Shown here piece after piece: positions 17,207 to 25,691 of a DNA stretch of 64,000 bases; position 1 is the first letter of the stretch, and each line of letters opens with the position of its first letter. The stretch is taken from the NCBI GenBank assembly GCA_016200085.1, contig JACQFL010000018.1, forward strand, positions 112,006-176,005. The letters are read 5' to 3'. The position numbers were made by a program, and so were the translations under genes. Below the pieces are notes generated by a model. It saw nothing but the letters and a program-made list of their open reading frames with translations. It had not been told where the DNA came from and ran no database searches. The stretch is from Candidatus Rokuibacteriota bacterium. GTDB lineage: Bacteria > Methylomirabilota > Methylomirabilia > Rokubacteriales > CSP1-6.

Positions 17207-17698
17207 ATGGGCAGGAACGGCCTCTTGATCGGTGAGGTGGCGAGGCAGAGCGGTGCGAGCCGGAAGGCCCTGCGTCTCTACGAGACGGCGGGGATCCTGC
17301 CCGCACCTCGACGGACGGCATCGGGCTACCGGGTCTACGAGGGCGGCACCCTGGATCTCGTCGCCTTTGTCCGTCAGGCCCAGCGTCTCGGCTTCACGCT
17401 CGACGAGATCAAAGAGATCACCGCTATCAAGCGCGCTGGCCATCTTCCCTGCCCTCACGTTCGCGACCTCGTGCGGTGCAAGGCCAAGGAGCTTGACGCG
17501 AGGCTCGCGGACCTGATGGAGGTCCGCAAGGGCCTTCGCGGCTTGCTCGACGGCTGGCGGGCTGCGCCCCGCGGCCGGGCGGCCGTATGCCCCCACATCG
17601 AACTCGCCAGCCGCTCGAAGAAAGGAGGTGACAGGGGTTGGCCTGGAAGAAGAGCCAAGTCTACCGATGCCCGGACCAGAACTGCGGGTGCGAGGTGA
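17207..17698 (+). CDS. MerR-family metal-responsive-type regulator
   Basis: A 163-residue protein with a MerR winged helix at the N-terminus (LLIGEVARQSGASRKALRLYE, GYRVYEGGTLDLVAFVRQAQ, LGFTLDEIKEI). A dimerisation helix with cysteines follows (CPHVRDLVRCKAKELDARL, and later CPHIEL). The three-cysteine pattern resembles Hg(II)/heavy-metal MerR sensors. The last ~20 codons overlap the ribosome site and start of the next small gene in another frame, so the natural C-terminus may be poorly conserved. Confidence 0.82.
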   Translation: MGRNGLLIGEVARQSGASRKALRLYETAGILPAPRRTASGYRVYEGGTLDLVAFVRQAQRLGFTLDEIKEITAIKRAGHLPCPHVRDLVRCKAKELDARLADLMEVRKGLRGLLDGWRAAPRGRAAVCPHIELASRSKKGGDRGWPGRRAKSTDARTRTAGAR

Positions 17699-17778
17699 TG
17701 GTGACGAAGGAACCGAGACCCGGCACGGGAGGCGATCGAGCGCCTACCTGCTGCTGCGGGAAGCCGATGGTCACGTAA
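17638..17778 (+). CDS. 46-residue cysteine-rich mini-protein (TTG start)
   Basis: A small gene starting at TTG, with a near-perfect Shine-Dalgarno (AAAGGAGGTGA, 17621-17631) six bases upstream. The protein has six cysteines: YRCPDQNCGCEVMV in the first half and APTCCCGKPMVT at the end. That Cys density in a short protein next to a MerR gene suggests metal binding. I recall similar unnamed mini-proteins near metal regulators but cannot name a family. Confidence 0.65.
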   Translation: MAWKKSQVYRCPDQNCGCEVMVTKEPRPGTGGDRAPTCCCGKPMVT

Positions 17779-17804
17779 GAGGCGTGACGAAGGAGGAAGG
17801 GACA

Positions 17805-17975
17805 ATGGAGAGTCTGAAGATGTCGCTCTGCCCGGCGTGCACTGCGTGCCCCGAGGTCGAGCTCGCGGGCGATGAAGTACGGATCGGCGAGGCGGGGAAC
17901 CTCGCGGTCCTCAAGAAGGACGAGTGGAACGTGCTCGTCGACCTGATTCAGTCGGGCCAGCTGACGAAGGTCTGA
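17805..17975 (+). CDS. 56-residue protein with CPACTAC motif
   Basis: A small protein with a strong AGGAGGAAGG site upstream of ATG 17805. The N-terminal CPACTACPEVEL gives three closely spaced cysteines, followed by EVRIGEAGNLAVLKKDEWNVL. It forms a MerR - Cys-rich mini-protein - Cys mini-protein cluster, and a metal-related role is inferred. Longer in-frame extensions upstream overlap the previous small gene and were not used. Confidence 0.6.
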   Translation: MESLKMSLCPACTACPEVELAGDEVRIGEAGNLAVLKKDEWNVLVDLIQSGQLTKV

Positions 17976-18047
17976 GAATCATCGAGCAACCTGCGAGGTG
18001 ACCAGCGGCCTCGAACCGCCGGCCGCCTCGCGGGCATGCTGCCGCCG

Positions 18048-18305
18048 CTACGGATCTCGCTTCAGAGAGTCAAGCGCTCCCTTGAGCCGCACCATGATGC
18101 CTGCCTTGACCTGACCATTGTGCGCAAGCTCCTCCAATTCTTCAGCGTGAAATTGTAGTAGCGCCGACTTGGCGCCCAATCGGACTTCGAACGGGTAGAT
18201 TTCTGTCGCTGTGGGGGCGAGGAACGTGCCACGCGCGTCTTTGTCGAGTTCGCCGAGCAGCTGCCGAACACGACGCTGTCCCGCCTCGATCTCAGCCAAG
18301 GACAT
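18048..18305 (-). CDS. Hypothetical protein
   Basis: An 85-residue acidic/helical protein from ATG 18305 (MSLAEIEAGQRRVRQLLGEL), with a possible TTG start at 18353. The C-terminal half (YPFEVRLGAKSALLQFHAEELEELA) looks like a small two-layer fold. Not recognised. It is third in a leftward run with the aspartyl-protease-like gene and the DUF5678-type gene. Confidence 0.45.
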   Translation of the reverse strand: MSLAEIEAGQRRVRQLLGELDKDARGTFLAPTATEIYPFEVRLGAKSALLQFHAEELEELAHNGQVKAGIMVRLKGALDSLKRDP

Positions 18306-18401
18306 AGGAGATTGCTGTTCGTGGATTATGAGGATCACGACGAAACGGCGCAAGAGAAAAGCACAACAGGGCGTGGTCGTAGCTGGGCGACGGCTACCTG
18401 T

Positions 18402-18815
18402 TCACGATCGCAGCTCCACTTCCTCCTTCGCTTCAGCAAAGACTACGACTCGATAATGCCGAAAGAACGATCGCCCGAGTATGGGAACGACGACCGTATC
18501 GGAGAAGCCCACCTGAACCGGCACCGGAGTGGCATCGCCCAGGACCTGTACGAAGACATCATGGTAGTACACGTCGGCGGTCTGGCCGGCGATGCCGATA
18601 CTCGGCGCGAAGTGCCCCTTCCTGATGTCGTCGATGCCGATCTTCGTTGCGACTTCGGTTGGAAACATCACCGTATCAGAGCCGGAGTCAAGGAGCGCGA
18701 GGTACGGACTCTCGGTTCGGCGGGAGTCGGTGGCGAGATAAACGGGAATGTAGGGACGCGCGACGAAGGGTCTATTCGGATCCCTCGTGCTGAATTTGTA
18801 GTAGGGAAACTTCAT
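18402..18815 (-). CDS. Retropepsin-like aspartyl protease family protein
   Basis: A 137-residue protein with the active-site motif LALLDSGSDTVMFP near residues 40-53 (D-S-G-S-D, equivalent to D-T/S-G in retropepsins), followed by flap-like strands (IGIAGQTADVYYHDVFVQVLG) and VPILGRSFFRHYRVVV. This is the size of single-domain bacterial retropepsin-like proteins, which act as dimers. It overlaps the end of the upstream DUF5678-like gene by 44 bases in another frame, so the two are likely coupled. Confidence 0.75.
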   Translation of the reverse strand: MKFPYYKFSTRDPNRPFVARPYIPVYLATDSRRTESPYLALLDSGSDTVMFPTEVATKIGIDDIRKGHFAPSIGIAGQTADVYYHDVFVQVLGDATPVPVQVGFSDTVVVPILGRSFFRHYRVVVFAEAKEEVELRS

Positions 18816-19026
18816 GCGCTGATAGAGCGAGGGAATAATCGAGCGGCGGGACCTTGAAGAGAATGACCTCCTCAGGGTTTTTCACGCCTTCGAGGGCCTC
18901 GGTGGACGTGCTGCCGTGACCGACGACCTCGTTGCGCTCGGTAATGGCGATCCACTGTCGCTCATACTTGCGTAGTTGGTCGCCGAGCTTCAGGAAATTT
19001 ATCTTGCGAGCATCAATGGTCTTCAT
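18772..19026 (-). CDS. DUF5678-like small protein
   Basis: An 84-residue protein with the pattern W-I-A-I-T-E-R-N-E-V-V-G-H-G and a terminal F-K-V-P, typical of DUF5678-type proteins often encoded just before small aspartyl-protease-like genes. The molecular role is unknown. It is the first gene of a leftward three-gene run. Confidence 0.65.
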   Translation of the reverse strand: MKTIDARKINFLKLGDQLRKYERQWIAITERNEVVGHGSTSTEALEGVKNPEEVILFKVPPLDYSLALSAHEVSLLQIQHEGSE

Positions 19027-19065
19027 GGGAGGTTGTCATACTTATAGCAAGTGGTAGGAAAGCCG

Positions 19066-19860
19066 TCAAACCGCCGACGGGGAAGCGGCGTTCCCCGAGA
19101 ACTGAGGCGCAGCGATGATGAGAGCCGGGATGCTAGCGAGTGCCTCTCCGTAACGGATGACGCCGTGTTGGTAGAGGTCCTTCCTGTGCAGGACCGCGCT
19201 CACCTGCCGCCTCGTCCAGGGTTTGCCGTTTCTGCGTATCAAGTCGTCGGCCTCAAGGCCTTTCGCGATCGCTGATTTTGTGCCACCGCGTGCTGCGAGC
19301 TCGAAGATGCGCCTCACCACAACAGCCTCCTTCTCATGGCGAGTCAGACCAGCACCGTTGCGGCGGTAGCCGTAGGGAACGTTCCCGCCCGGCGGCAGAC
19401 CCTTGCGGACCCGCTCCTGCCTCCCCTTCCACAGCCGCTCGATGATGTCCTTGCGGTTCTCCTCGGCGATCGCCTCGCGGATCTGGCGGATCATGACGTC
19501 CTTCCGGTCCTTGCCGTTGTAGGTCGGCATGTCGGCAATAAGAACCTGAACTCCAAACTTCTCGAACTCGTGGAAGAGGTTCTCGGCTAACCGGACATCG
19601 CGTGAAAGCCGGTCGAGGGACGGAAAAATCACCGTCCCGATCCGCCGGGCCCGGCAGTCCCGGAGAAGCTTCTTCAGCTCCTTGCGATCCTCAGCCACCC
19701 CGCTCTCTGCCTCGTCCCGATAGAAGCGGCGCACGAATAACCCCTGCCGCTCGGCGAAGAGCGTCAGGTCACGAATCTGGATATCAATGCCGTAGCCCCG
19801 CTGCTTCTGCTCGAGCGTCGAGACACGGCAGTAGGCCACAACCGGCTTTTTTCGCTCCAT
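19066..19860 (-). CDS. Serine recombinase (resolvase/invertase type, short)
   Basis: A 264-residue protein with an N-terminal catalytic domain (VVAYCRVSTLEQKQRG, Ser14 nucleophile; VIFPSLDRLSRDVRL) and a short recombinase domain (GNVPYGYRRNG, WTRRQVSAVLHRKDLY). The zinc ribbon and coiled coil of full-length large serine recombinases are missing, so it ends early. It may be a resolvase-like enzyme or a truncated integrase. A C-terminal fragment of a related gene lies at 14870-15095. Confidence 0.85.
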   Translation of the reverse strand: MERKKPVVAYCRVSTLEQKQRGYGIDIQIRDLTLFAERQGLFVRRFYRDEAESGVAEDRKELKKLLRDCRARRIGTVIFPSLDRLSRDVRLAENLFHEFEKFGVQVLIADMPTYNGKDRKDVMIRQIREAIAEENRKDIIERLWKGRQERVRKGLPPGGNVPYGYRRNGAGLTRHEKEAVVVRRIFELAARGGTKSAIAKGLEADDLIRRNGKPWTRRQVSAVLHRKDLYQHGVIRYGEALASIPALIIAAPQFSGNAASPSAV

Positions 19861-19891
19861 TCCTCGTCAAATCGGTTCTCCGACCTTGGGC

Positions 19892-19948
19892 GGCGCCTCT
19901 TTGAAAAGCGGCGCCGGCTCTTCTCATCTTGGCGCCTCGGCAGGCGCC
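19892..19948 (+). repeat. Two GGCGCC hairpins ahead of the lipoprotein gene
   Basis: The first hairpin (19892-19915) pairs two GGCGCC arms with an inner CTTT/AAAG. The second (19931-19948) pairs GGCGCCT with AGGCGCC around CGGC. The same style of hairpin occurs at 12875. They separate the divergent recombinase and lipoprotein genes and may be terminators or a dispersed small repeat. Confidence 0.5.
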
Positions 19949-19965
19949 GTCAAGGAGGAGGACGC

Positions 19966-20598
19966 ATGAGGAGAAGTGTGGGGATGGGAGCTGTTCTCGG
20001 CAGCCTTGTGCTGATCGCGGGCTGCGCGACCTCCACCGTTTCAGAACCCGCGACTGGCGACGGCACCTCGCAAGGGGTACTTGCCGAGCGTCCCGTCTGG
20101 ACGCCTGGCGATTCGTGGACCTACCGGGCCGTGAACGGGTCGTACACCTTCGAGCAGAAGTTCGTGGGTGAGACCACGTTCGAGAATCAGCCGGCGCTGC
20201 ACGTCGTGAGCGGTCGGTACAATACATACTTCTCGAAGGACTTCGGATTCATCGCCCGGGTGCTGAACAGCCGCGTCGTACGCCGTATGACCCCGCCCAC
20301 CGATCGGCCGTGGCCTCTCAAGGTCGGCACGACCTGGTATTGGTCCGGCACGTGGGAAGACACCGAGCGGACCCTTCAACGCTACACGTACCGCGACGCA
20401 TGGACCGTCGAGCGCTACGAGGAAGTGACGGTTCCCGCGGGGACCGTGAAGGCGTTCAAGATCGTGCGCCGCGTCGTCGACGGCAACGCCTACGACGAGC
20501 TCTGGTTCAGCCCCCAGGTGAAGTCGATCGTCAAGTCCCGGGGGTCGTCGGCCGCGGGTACCTACGACGAAGAGCTCGTGTCGTTCAAGGTCCAGTAG
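19966..20598 (+). CDS. Lipoprotein, unknown function
   Basis: A 210-residue protein with a lipoprotein signal peptide (MRRSVGMGAVLGSLVLIAGC, lipobox LIAGC). The ribosome site is AAGGAGGAGG. The mature part is beta-rich with many aromatic residues (GDSWTYRAVNGSYTFEQKF, KVGTTWYWSGTWED) and looks like an outer-membrane-anchored beta-sandwich. Family not recognised. It precedes a second lipoprotein gene by 63 bases. Confidence 0.75.
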   Translation: MRRSVGMGAVLGSLVLIAGCATSTVSEPATGDGTSQGVLAERPVWTPGDSWTYRAVNGSYTFEQKFVGETTFENQPALHVVSGRYNTYFSKDFGFIARVLNSRVVRRMTPPTDRPWPLKVGTTWYWSGTWEDTERTLQRYTYRDAWTVERYEEVTVPAGTVKAFKIVRRVVDGNAYDELWFSPQVKSIVKSRGSSAAGTYDEELVSFKVQ

Positions 20599-20661
20599 GC
20601 CGCAGGATTGCGTTCAGGATCGGCGCTGCGACGTAGGTAACGACGAGGACGGGCGCCGACC

Positions 20662-21486
20662 GTGCGCGTGTTCGCAAGGATCAACTCGGTCCTCGCAGGA
20701 GCCCTGGCCGTGGGGCTTCTCCTCATCACCGGCGGATGCGCCACGGTCGTTCGCTTTCCGACCGCATCTCCTCGGCCATTGACCCTGTCGGCCAGCCTGT
20801 ACCGCCCGGAAGGGGACGGCCCCTTTCCGGCGGTCGTGCTCCTCCACAGCTGCGAGGGGCCCAAGCGGAACATTCCGGACTGGGCCGCCCTTCTCCGGGG
20901 AGAAGGCTATGTGATCCTCGCGGTCGATAGCCTGTCTCCGCGCGGCGCGACAACCTGTCAGCAGGGAGTGGGGACGGCCGACGTCGTCGGGGATGCGTTC
21001 GGTGCCCTCGCGTATCTCCGCACGCTGCCCTTCGTGGACGCGGCGCGCATCGGGGTGATGGGCACCTCGAGAGGCGGACGCGCGGCGCTCCAGGCGAGCC
21101 GCGCATCGGTCATGAGCACGCCGGCGTATCACACGAGCGCAGGCTTCCGAGCGGCGGTGGCCCTCTATCCGGCCGAGTGCGCGAGCGAGCTCGGACGTGA
21201 CGTGGCGGTGCCGCTACTCATCCTCCTCGGCGGCGCTGACGATCTGGCTCCTCCTCATGGCTGCGTGATCATCGCGAAGGAATTGCAGCAGGCGGGGCGG
21301 ACCGTCGTCTGGAAGGTTTACCCCGGCGCGACGCATGCCTTCGACGAGCGCAGTCTCCCCTTCGGGGGCTTCCGCTATTCCGGTCACACGATGAGGTATG
21401 ACTCCGACGCCACACGAGACGCCGCGATCGAGGTCCGAGACTTCCTTGCGCGGCACCTGCGGGAAGGCGGGCCAGCTCCTCGCTGA
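20662..21486 (+). CDS. Dienelactone hydrolase-family lipoprotein
   Basis: A 274-residue alpha/beta hydrolase with a lipoprotein signal (LLLITGGC lipobox, Cys26). The catalytic elements are in family order: nucleophile elbow VMGTSRGGRAAL (serine within G-T-S-R-G), the acid in LLILLGGADDLAPP, and the histidine in YPGATHAFDE. The oxyanion segment is VVLLHSCEGP. This suggests a secreted esterase/hydrolase anchored to a membrane; the substrate is unknown. Confidence 0.82.
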   Translation: MRVFARINSVLAGALAVGLLLITGGCATVVRFPTASPRPLTLSASLYRPEGDGPFPAVVLLHSCEGPKRNIPDWAALLRGEGYVILAVDSLSPRGATTCQQGVGTADVVGDAFGALAYLRTLPFVDAARIGVMGTSRGGRAALQASRASVMSTPAYHTSAGFRAAVALYPAECASELGRDVAVPLLILLGGADDLAPPHGCVIIAKELQQAGRTVVWKVYPGATHAFDERSLPFGGFRYSGHTMRYDSDATRDAAIEVRDFLARHLREGGPAPR

Positions 21487-21621
21487 GGGTGGAGTTCCTC
21501 GTCCCGGGAGGAGGGGCACTGTGGATAAGCCCGTCCTTCCGACGGCGCGGGACGACTGCCCGCCTACAACCTCCTGCCGCTCGCGGGCGCCGTGTGGAAA
21601 CGTCGGCGCTGACGCGGATCC

Positions 21622-23163
21622 CTACTGTCTCGATGGAACCGTCAGACCGCCTTCCGTCGCGTCTGAAACGATGGGCCACTTGTCATGATCGAACCGCGCG
21701 GCAGTGAGCCGATAGGTGACCTCGCCCTCCTGGTTACCGTGAATGACGAGGCGATGGTGCGCGACGTCCTTCTCGTACCAGGCACGCCCGTTGAAGCCGG
21801 GTGACAGGATCACATCGAGATTTTCCCAGTGCGGGCCGAAGTCCGTGATGCGCGAGAAGAGCCAGAGCTCTGAGCCCTTCTCGAGGTGATCGAAGTCAAT
21901 GATCGAGATTCGATCCTGCCCCGCATCAGCGCTTGAGCACGACGACGAGAGGAGGCGGGAGAAGAGTCCGTCGCATGCTCCGAAGAACCCTTTGGCCTGA
22001 AGGACCAGGTTGCCAGTGACTTCCTCCCTGATCTTTCCGGAGATGCTCGGCACGTAGGTGGCGTACCTGGTCCCGTCGATGCTGTAGAGGGGATCGATGG
22101 TGCCGGCGGTTATCTTGCCCGATCCATCACCGACGATGACGCCGCCCGCTTCTTTGACCACCAGTCTCGGATTACTAGCAGTGTTTCCAAAAAATAATTG
22201 CTTGTTATTTGGGTCGAATCCAAATGCTGATCCCTGGAGCACAGCACCACTATCTACTGCATACAACAATATATTTATATTTTTGTTGGTAGTGGGATTT
22301 CTAATGTACATCATGGCATCTCCAGCACCTCCTCCTGTTTGATAAATAGTGAGCGGATAGGTTGCGGCGTAGGTACCTAATGTAAGGGCTCCATTAACAT
22401 GAAGTACAGTTGATGGTGCCGACGTCCCGATGCCGACGTTGCCGTTGAAGGCCGCCCCGCCGGGGCCGGTCATGCTCGTATAGCCGACCAGCAGACTATT
22501 GGAGAAGAGGCCGTTTACCCACCGCTGCGCGCCAATGCCCACGTTATAGGTGTTGTCACTCGCCGGGATGATGTCAGAATCGAAAGTAGCAGCAGAGACC
22601 TTCACGATCGCCGACTCGAGGGTGCGCGAGATCGCGGACTCCGTGGGATTTGTCGAGTTATAGGACATCGTGAGGTTGATCTGGACGGTGTCCTTGGCTG
22701 GCGGGTTCGAGTTCTTGACGAAGTTCAGCGTGTTCACCACCACCTTGGAATCGGTGAGCGGAGAAGATGACGCGTTCCAGCAGGACTGCTTGTTCACGCC
22801 GTCGTTGCCTTGCATCAAGTAGGCGGTGCCATTTGTGACCGTGATGCACGTGGGGTCGATCGTTGCCGATCGCATGCGGAGCTTCAGCGTGGAGGTCGAG
22901 GCATTGGCCGGGAGCTCGATGATGCTCGCGTCGCGGACGAGTCGCTGGACCGTCTGCATGACGAACTGGGCCTGCGTCGAAACATCGATCGAGGCGTTCT
23001 CGCGCACCTGCACTCGCGTGAGCGTCGTGAGGATGCCGGTCATGAGCCCCGCGGCGATCGCGAAGATGCCGACGTAGATGATGAGCTCGAGGAGGGTGAA
23101 GCCCGAGCGGCTACTCTCTCTTGCGCTGGAACGCGGGGCGCTGCGGGGGGAAAGGTTGGGCAT
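21622..23163 (-). CDS. Prepilin-like protein fused to a tail-fibre-like repeat region
   Basis: A 513-residue protein from ATG 23163 (a GTG at 23196 is also in frame). Residues ~16-50 form a type IV prepilin signal (RSGFTLLELIIYVGIFAIA, cleavage after Gly), similar to GspJ/PilW minor pseudopilins. The middle has phage tail-fibre/adhesin-type repeats (NTYNVGIGAQRWVNGLF, NGNVGIGTSAPSTVLHVNG). The C-terminal ~130 residues are unrecognised. The stretch 22170-22400 is clearly AT-rich compared with its surroundings, suggesting acquisition from a low-GC source. No other pilus genes are visible nearby. Confidence 0.7.
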   Translation of the reverse strand: MPNLSPRSAPRSSARESSRSGFTLLELIIYVGIFAIAAGLMTGILTTLTRVQVRENASIDVSTQAQFVMQTVQRLVRDASIIELPANASTSTLKLRMRSATIDPTCITVTNGTAYLMQGNDGVNKQSCWNASSSPLTDSKVVVNTLNFVKNSNPPAKDTVQINLTMSYNSTNPTESAISRTLESAIVKVSAATFDSDIIPASDNTYNVGIGAQRWVNGLFSNSLLVGYTSMTGPGGAAFNGNVGIGTSAPSTVLHVNGALTLGTYAATYPLTIYQTGGGAGDAMMYIRNPTTNKNINILLYAVDSGAVLQGSAFGFDPNNKQLFFGNTASNPRLVVKEAGGVIVGDGSGKITAGTIDPLYSIDGTRYATYVPSISGKIREEVTGNLVLQAKGFFGACDGLFSRLLSSSCSSADAGQDRISIIDFDHLEKGSELWLFSRITDFGPHWENLDVILSPGFNGRAWYEKDVAHHRLVIHGNQEGEVTYRLTAARFDHDKWPIVSDATEGGLTVPSRQ

Positions 23164-23325
23164 GTGACATGGATTCGTGAACGCCGAAGGGAACACGAAG
23201 AGACGTTTACGTTCTTAGTATCGAGAAAATGGCCCGCCTTGTCGAACTAAGGGTGTGGACAACTTGAAGAATACGAGAAAGGTCCTGCGTAGAGGCCGCG
23301 CCAAAACGCAGGCGTTCGCTTCAAG

Positions 23326-24549
23326 TCAAGGCACCAATCGGCACCCGTGCTTCGTCTTGCCGTGCGCGAGGATCTCCTCGAGGTCTTCGAACCAGAGCAT
23401 CTCGCGGGAGCCGCGAGGATTTTTGAAGCTGGTGCCCAGGGCGTACCCGAAGCCGTAGGCGTTGTAGAGCGCGATGGCGCGCTGCTCATCGTGCCAAGAC
23501 CGGGCGCGGAGGATCGCATAGTAGAGCATCATCTTGGCGGCGTTCCGGCCCGCCTCGCCGAGAGTCATCCTGGCCAAGTGCTTCGGGGCGCCGCCCCCGT
23601 AGACGACCTCGCCCACTTTCGCCATGTACCAGAAGGTCACTTCGTAGGCGGCGCCTGCCAGGGCCTCCTTCGACCACCTGAGCCTCACACGCCATTCGGT
23701 GTCTCCCACGTGGACGATGTCGTCGGTCTTCGTGGCGGGGACGGCGGGATCAGGCCGCACGGCGTGCGCGTGCTCAGTCTCGACGATGCTGAAGCTCCGC
23801 GGCAAGTGCCACTGCCCAGGAACGACGCCGATCCTGATCACGGTCCGGGCTGACCCGGCTCCGATGCGCACCGACTCCGGACGATACGCCCTCTCCCGGA
23901 TGTGGAGCCCGTACCCGGCCCCGGCAACGTGTCGGGCGAGCTGCGCCGCGAGCTGGACGGGCGGGCAGCGGTAGGATTTGACCTCCACCACACCCGCGAC
24001 CGACACGCCGGTGGTGTTGGAAGAGTCCGGGGCTTCGATCAGGAGATGGTGGTCAGCGCCCTTCACCGATCCGGACCGGTCGGGCTGGCTGACCATGACC
24101 GCATCGCCGGCGTAGAGTCGCGCTGACGAGGGGAGAATGCCCTGCGCCTGAAGATCCTTGAGGATCGTGAAGCACGGCGGGAGCGCGAGTATCTCCGCGA
24201 GGCGGCCCTGAAACGCGTTCACCATGTGGTGGTAGACGAAGGCCGTCGCGGCCGCGGTCTCCTCATCGCTGAGGCACGAATTCCGCTGATCGGCCGGTAT
24301 CTCACCGCCAGCCCAGTAAGGGCCGATGGTGAGAAAGCGTTGGAGAAGGCGGCCACGCGGGTGGCCTTCAATATCGCGAATGGCAGCCGCGAGTCCTTCC
24401 CGGAAGAGAACCAAGGGGGAGCCCTCAACGGGGAAGACGGCACCCTCTGCGAGGCCGTGCGTAAGCGCCGCCAGAACATCCTCGGCCAGACCCGGATCGA
24501 GCAGTGAAAAGTCAAACGACTCGACGAGGCGCCTGAGACCCTCTTCCAT
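23326..24549 (-). CDS. Hypothetical protein, possible nuclease fold
   Basis: A 407-residue protein that I do not recognise. A central segment (GADHHLLIEA followed by VAGVVEVKSYRC) places an E-V-K after an acidic strand and could be a PD-(D/E)XK-like core, but this is weak. The C-terminal region is rich in aromatic residues. It is transcribed leftward, divergent from the secreted-protein gene at 24643. Confidence 0.5.
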   Translation of the reverse strand: MEEGLRRLVESFDFSLLDPGLAEDVLAALTHGLAEGAVFPVEGSPLVLFREGLAAAIRDIEGHPRGRLLQRFLTIGPYWAGGEIPADQRNSCLSDEETAAATAFVYHHMVNAFQGRLAEILALPPCFTILKDLQAQGILPSSARLYAGDAVMVSQPDRSGSVKGADHHLLIEAPDSSNTTGVSVAGVVEVKSYRCPPVQLAAQLARHVAGAGYGLHIRERAYRPESVRIGAGSARTVIRIGVVPGQWHLPRSFSIVETEHAHAVRPDPAVPATKTDDIVHVGDTEWRVRLRWSKEALAGAAYEVTFWYMAKVGEVVYGGGAPKHLARMTLGEAGRNAAKMMLYYAILRARSWHDEQRAIALYNAYGFGYALGTSFKNPRGSREMLWFEDLEEILAHGKTKHGCRLVP

Positions 24550-24642
24550 CGGTTGTTGGATTATGGCGCGCTTTTCCTTGACGCTGTTCCTTGTCTCGCA
24601 CTACGGTCTTTCGGAGACCTGATCGTCGTCGGGAGGCGGCCC

Positions 24643-25650
24643 GTGCGCTTTAGGTTCGACGCTCGACGGTTCCGGGCTTCCCTGGTCGCGGCCCTCGTAC
24701 CGCTGGCCCTCGTCTGGGCCGGCGTCGCCCACGGCGCAGAACTCCAGCTCCGCGAGTCGCTGCTTGAAGCCCAGCGGGACCGGGTGACAATCGCGATCAC
24801 CGCGACCGTGAGCCACATCGGGGATGAGGCGCATCCGCTCGATCCATCAAAGCCGATGTCCGGCGACGACTGCGACCTTCACGTCCCCCTTAGGAGCCAG
24901 GACATCAGGCTCCCGCTCCTCGGCGAAGTGAAGAACGCCTGCTCGATGAAGCCCGCCGGCGAGAGCCGGGCCTACTGGAGCAGGGAGGTTTACGACGAGA
25001 CCTACGGCAAGGCTGTCGCAGTAACCGGTGTCTTCCGGATCTGGCTCGAGCACCCGCCAGCGGGCGCGAAGGTCCAGTCCGAGACCCAGAAGGTGCCCAG
25101 CTACACGAACTCGAACCCCGATCACCAGGTCGAACTCCACCCCCTCCTCAGGGTCGGGTTGCTCGACTTCACAGACCACGTGCGGCGGATTCACGACGGC
25201 AACAAGCTGGGACGAGGCTACGGCGCTACCGAGCTCAAGAAGCTCCTCTGGCGGAAGAAGCAGGGTGTGGACGAACGGACCACGATCGCCGTTCGCCGGA
25301 CGACGATCAAGGCCGAGCCGTACCTGAGCATCGTCGGAGCAAAAATGGGTTTCAATCACTGGAACCTGCGCGCGCGTGTGGTGGACGGCCCGAAGCCCTT
25401 GGAGGATGGCACGAGGATCTGGCTCGACATCCTTAAGGGCAACGCCGTCGTCCCGGGATCGCTCCATGTTCCCGCCGTGAGCGTCAAAGACGCGCAGGCT
25501 GACGGACGCGTGAAGCAACTCGTGGCCGGCGACATCGTGGAGTTCCAAGCCCTCGTGCGGCTTTTTGTGCCGGCGATCCTGGACCAGGCCGGCTCCGTCG
25601 AGAAGGACATCGATCTGCCGATAGAGTTCGTCTTCCTCGACGTACAGTAG
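24643..25650 (+). CDS. Secreted hypothetical protein
   Basis: A 335-residue protein from a GTG start, with GGGAGG five bases upstream. It has a signal peptide (FRASLVAALVPLALVWAGVAHG, cleavage near AHG-A). The mature protein has DCDLHVPLRSQDIRLPLLGEV and YLSIVGAKMGFNHWNLRARVV segments and ends in VFLDVQ. The family is not known to me. It converges with the 782-residue gene downstream. Confidence 0.65.
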   Translation: MRFRFDARRFRASLVAALVPLALVWAGVAHGAELQLRESLLEAQRDRVTIAITATVSHIGDEAHPLDPSKPMSGDDCDLHVPLRSQDIRLPLLGEVKNACSMKPAGESRAYWSREVYDETYGKAVAVTGVFRIWLEHPPAGAKVQSETQKVPSYTNSNPDHQVELHPLLRVGLLDFTDHVRRIHDGNKLGRGYGATELKKLLWRKKQGVDERTTIAVRRTTIKAEPYLSIVGAKMGFNHWNLRARVVDGPKPLEDGTRIWLDILKGNAVVPGSLHVPAVSVKDAQADGRVKQLVAGDIVEFQALVRLFVPAILDQAGSVEKDIDLPIEFVFLDVQ

Positions 25651-25691
25651 AGGCAGGCAAGCATCCCGGGACCTGACCTTATCGAACTCGA

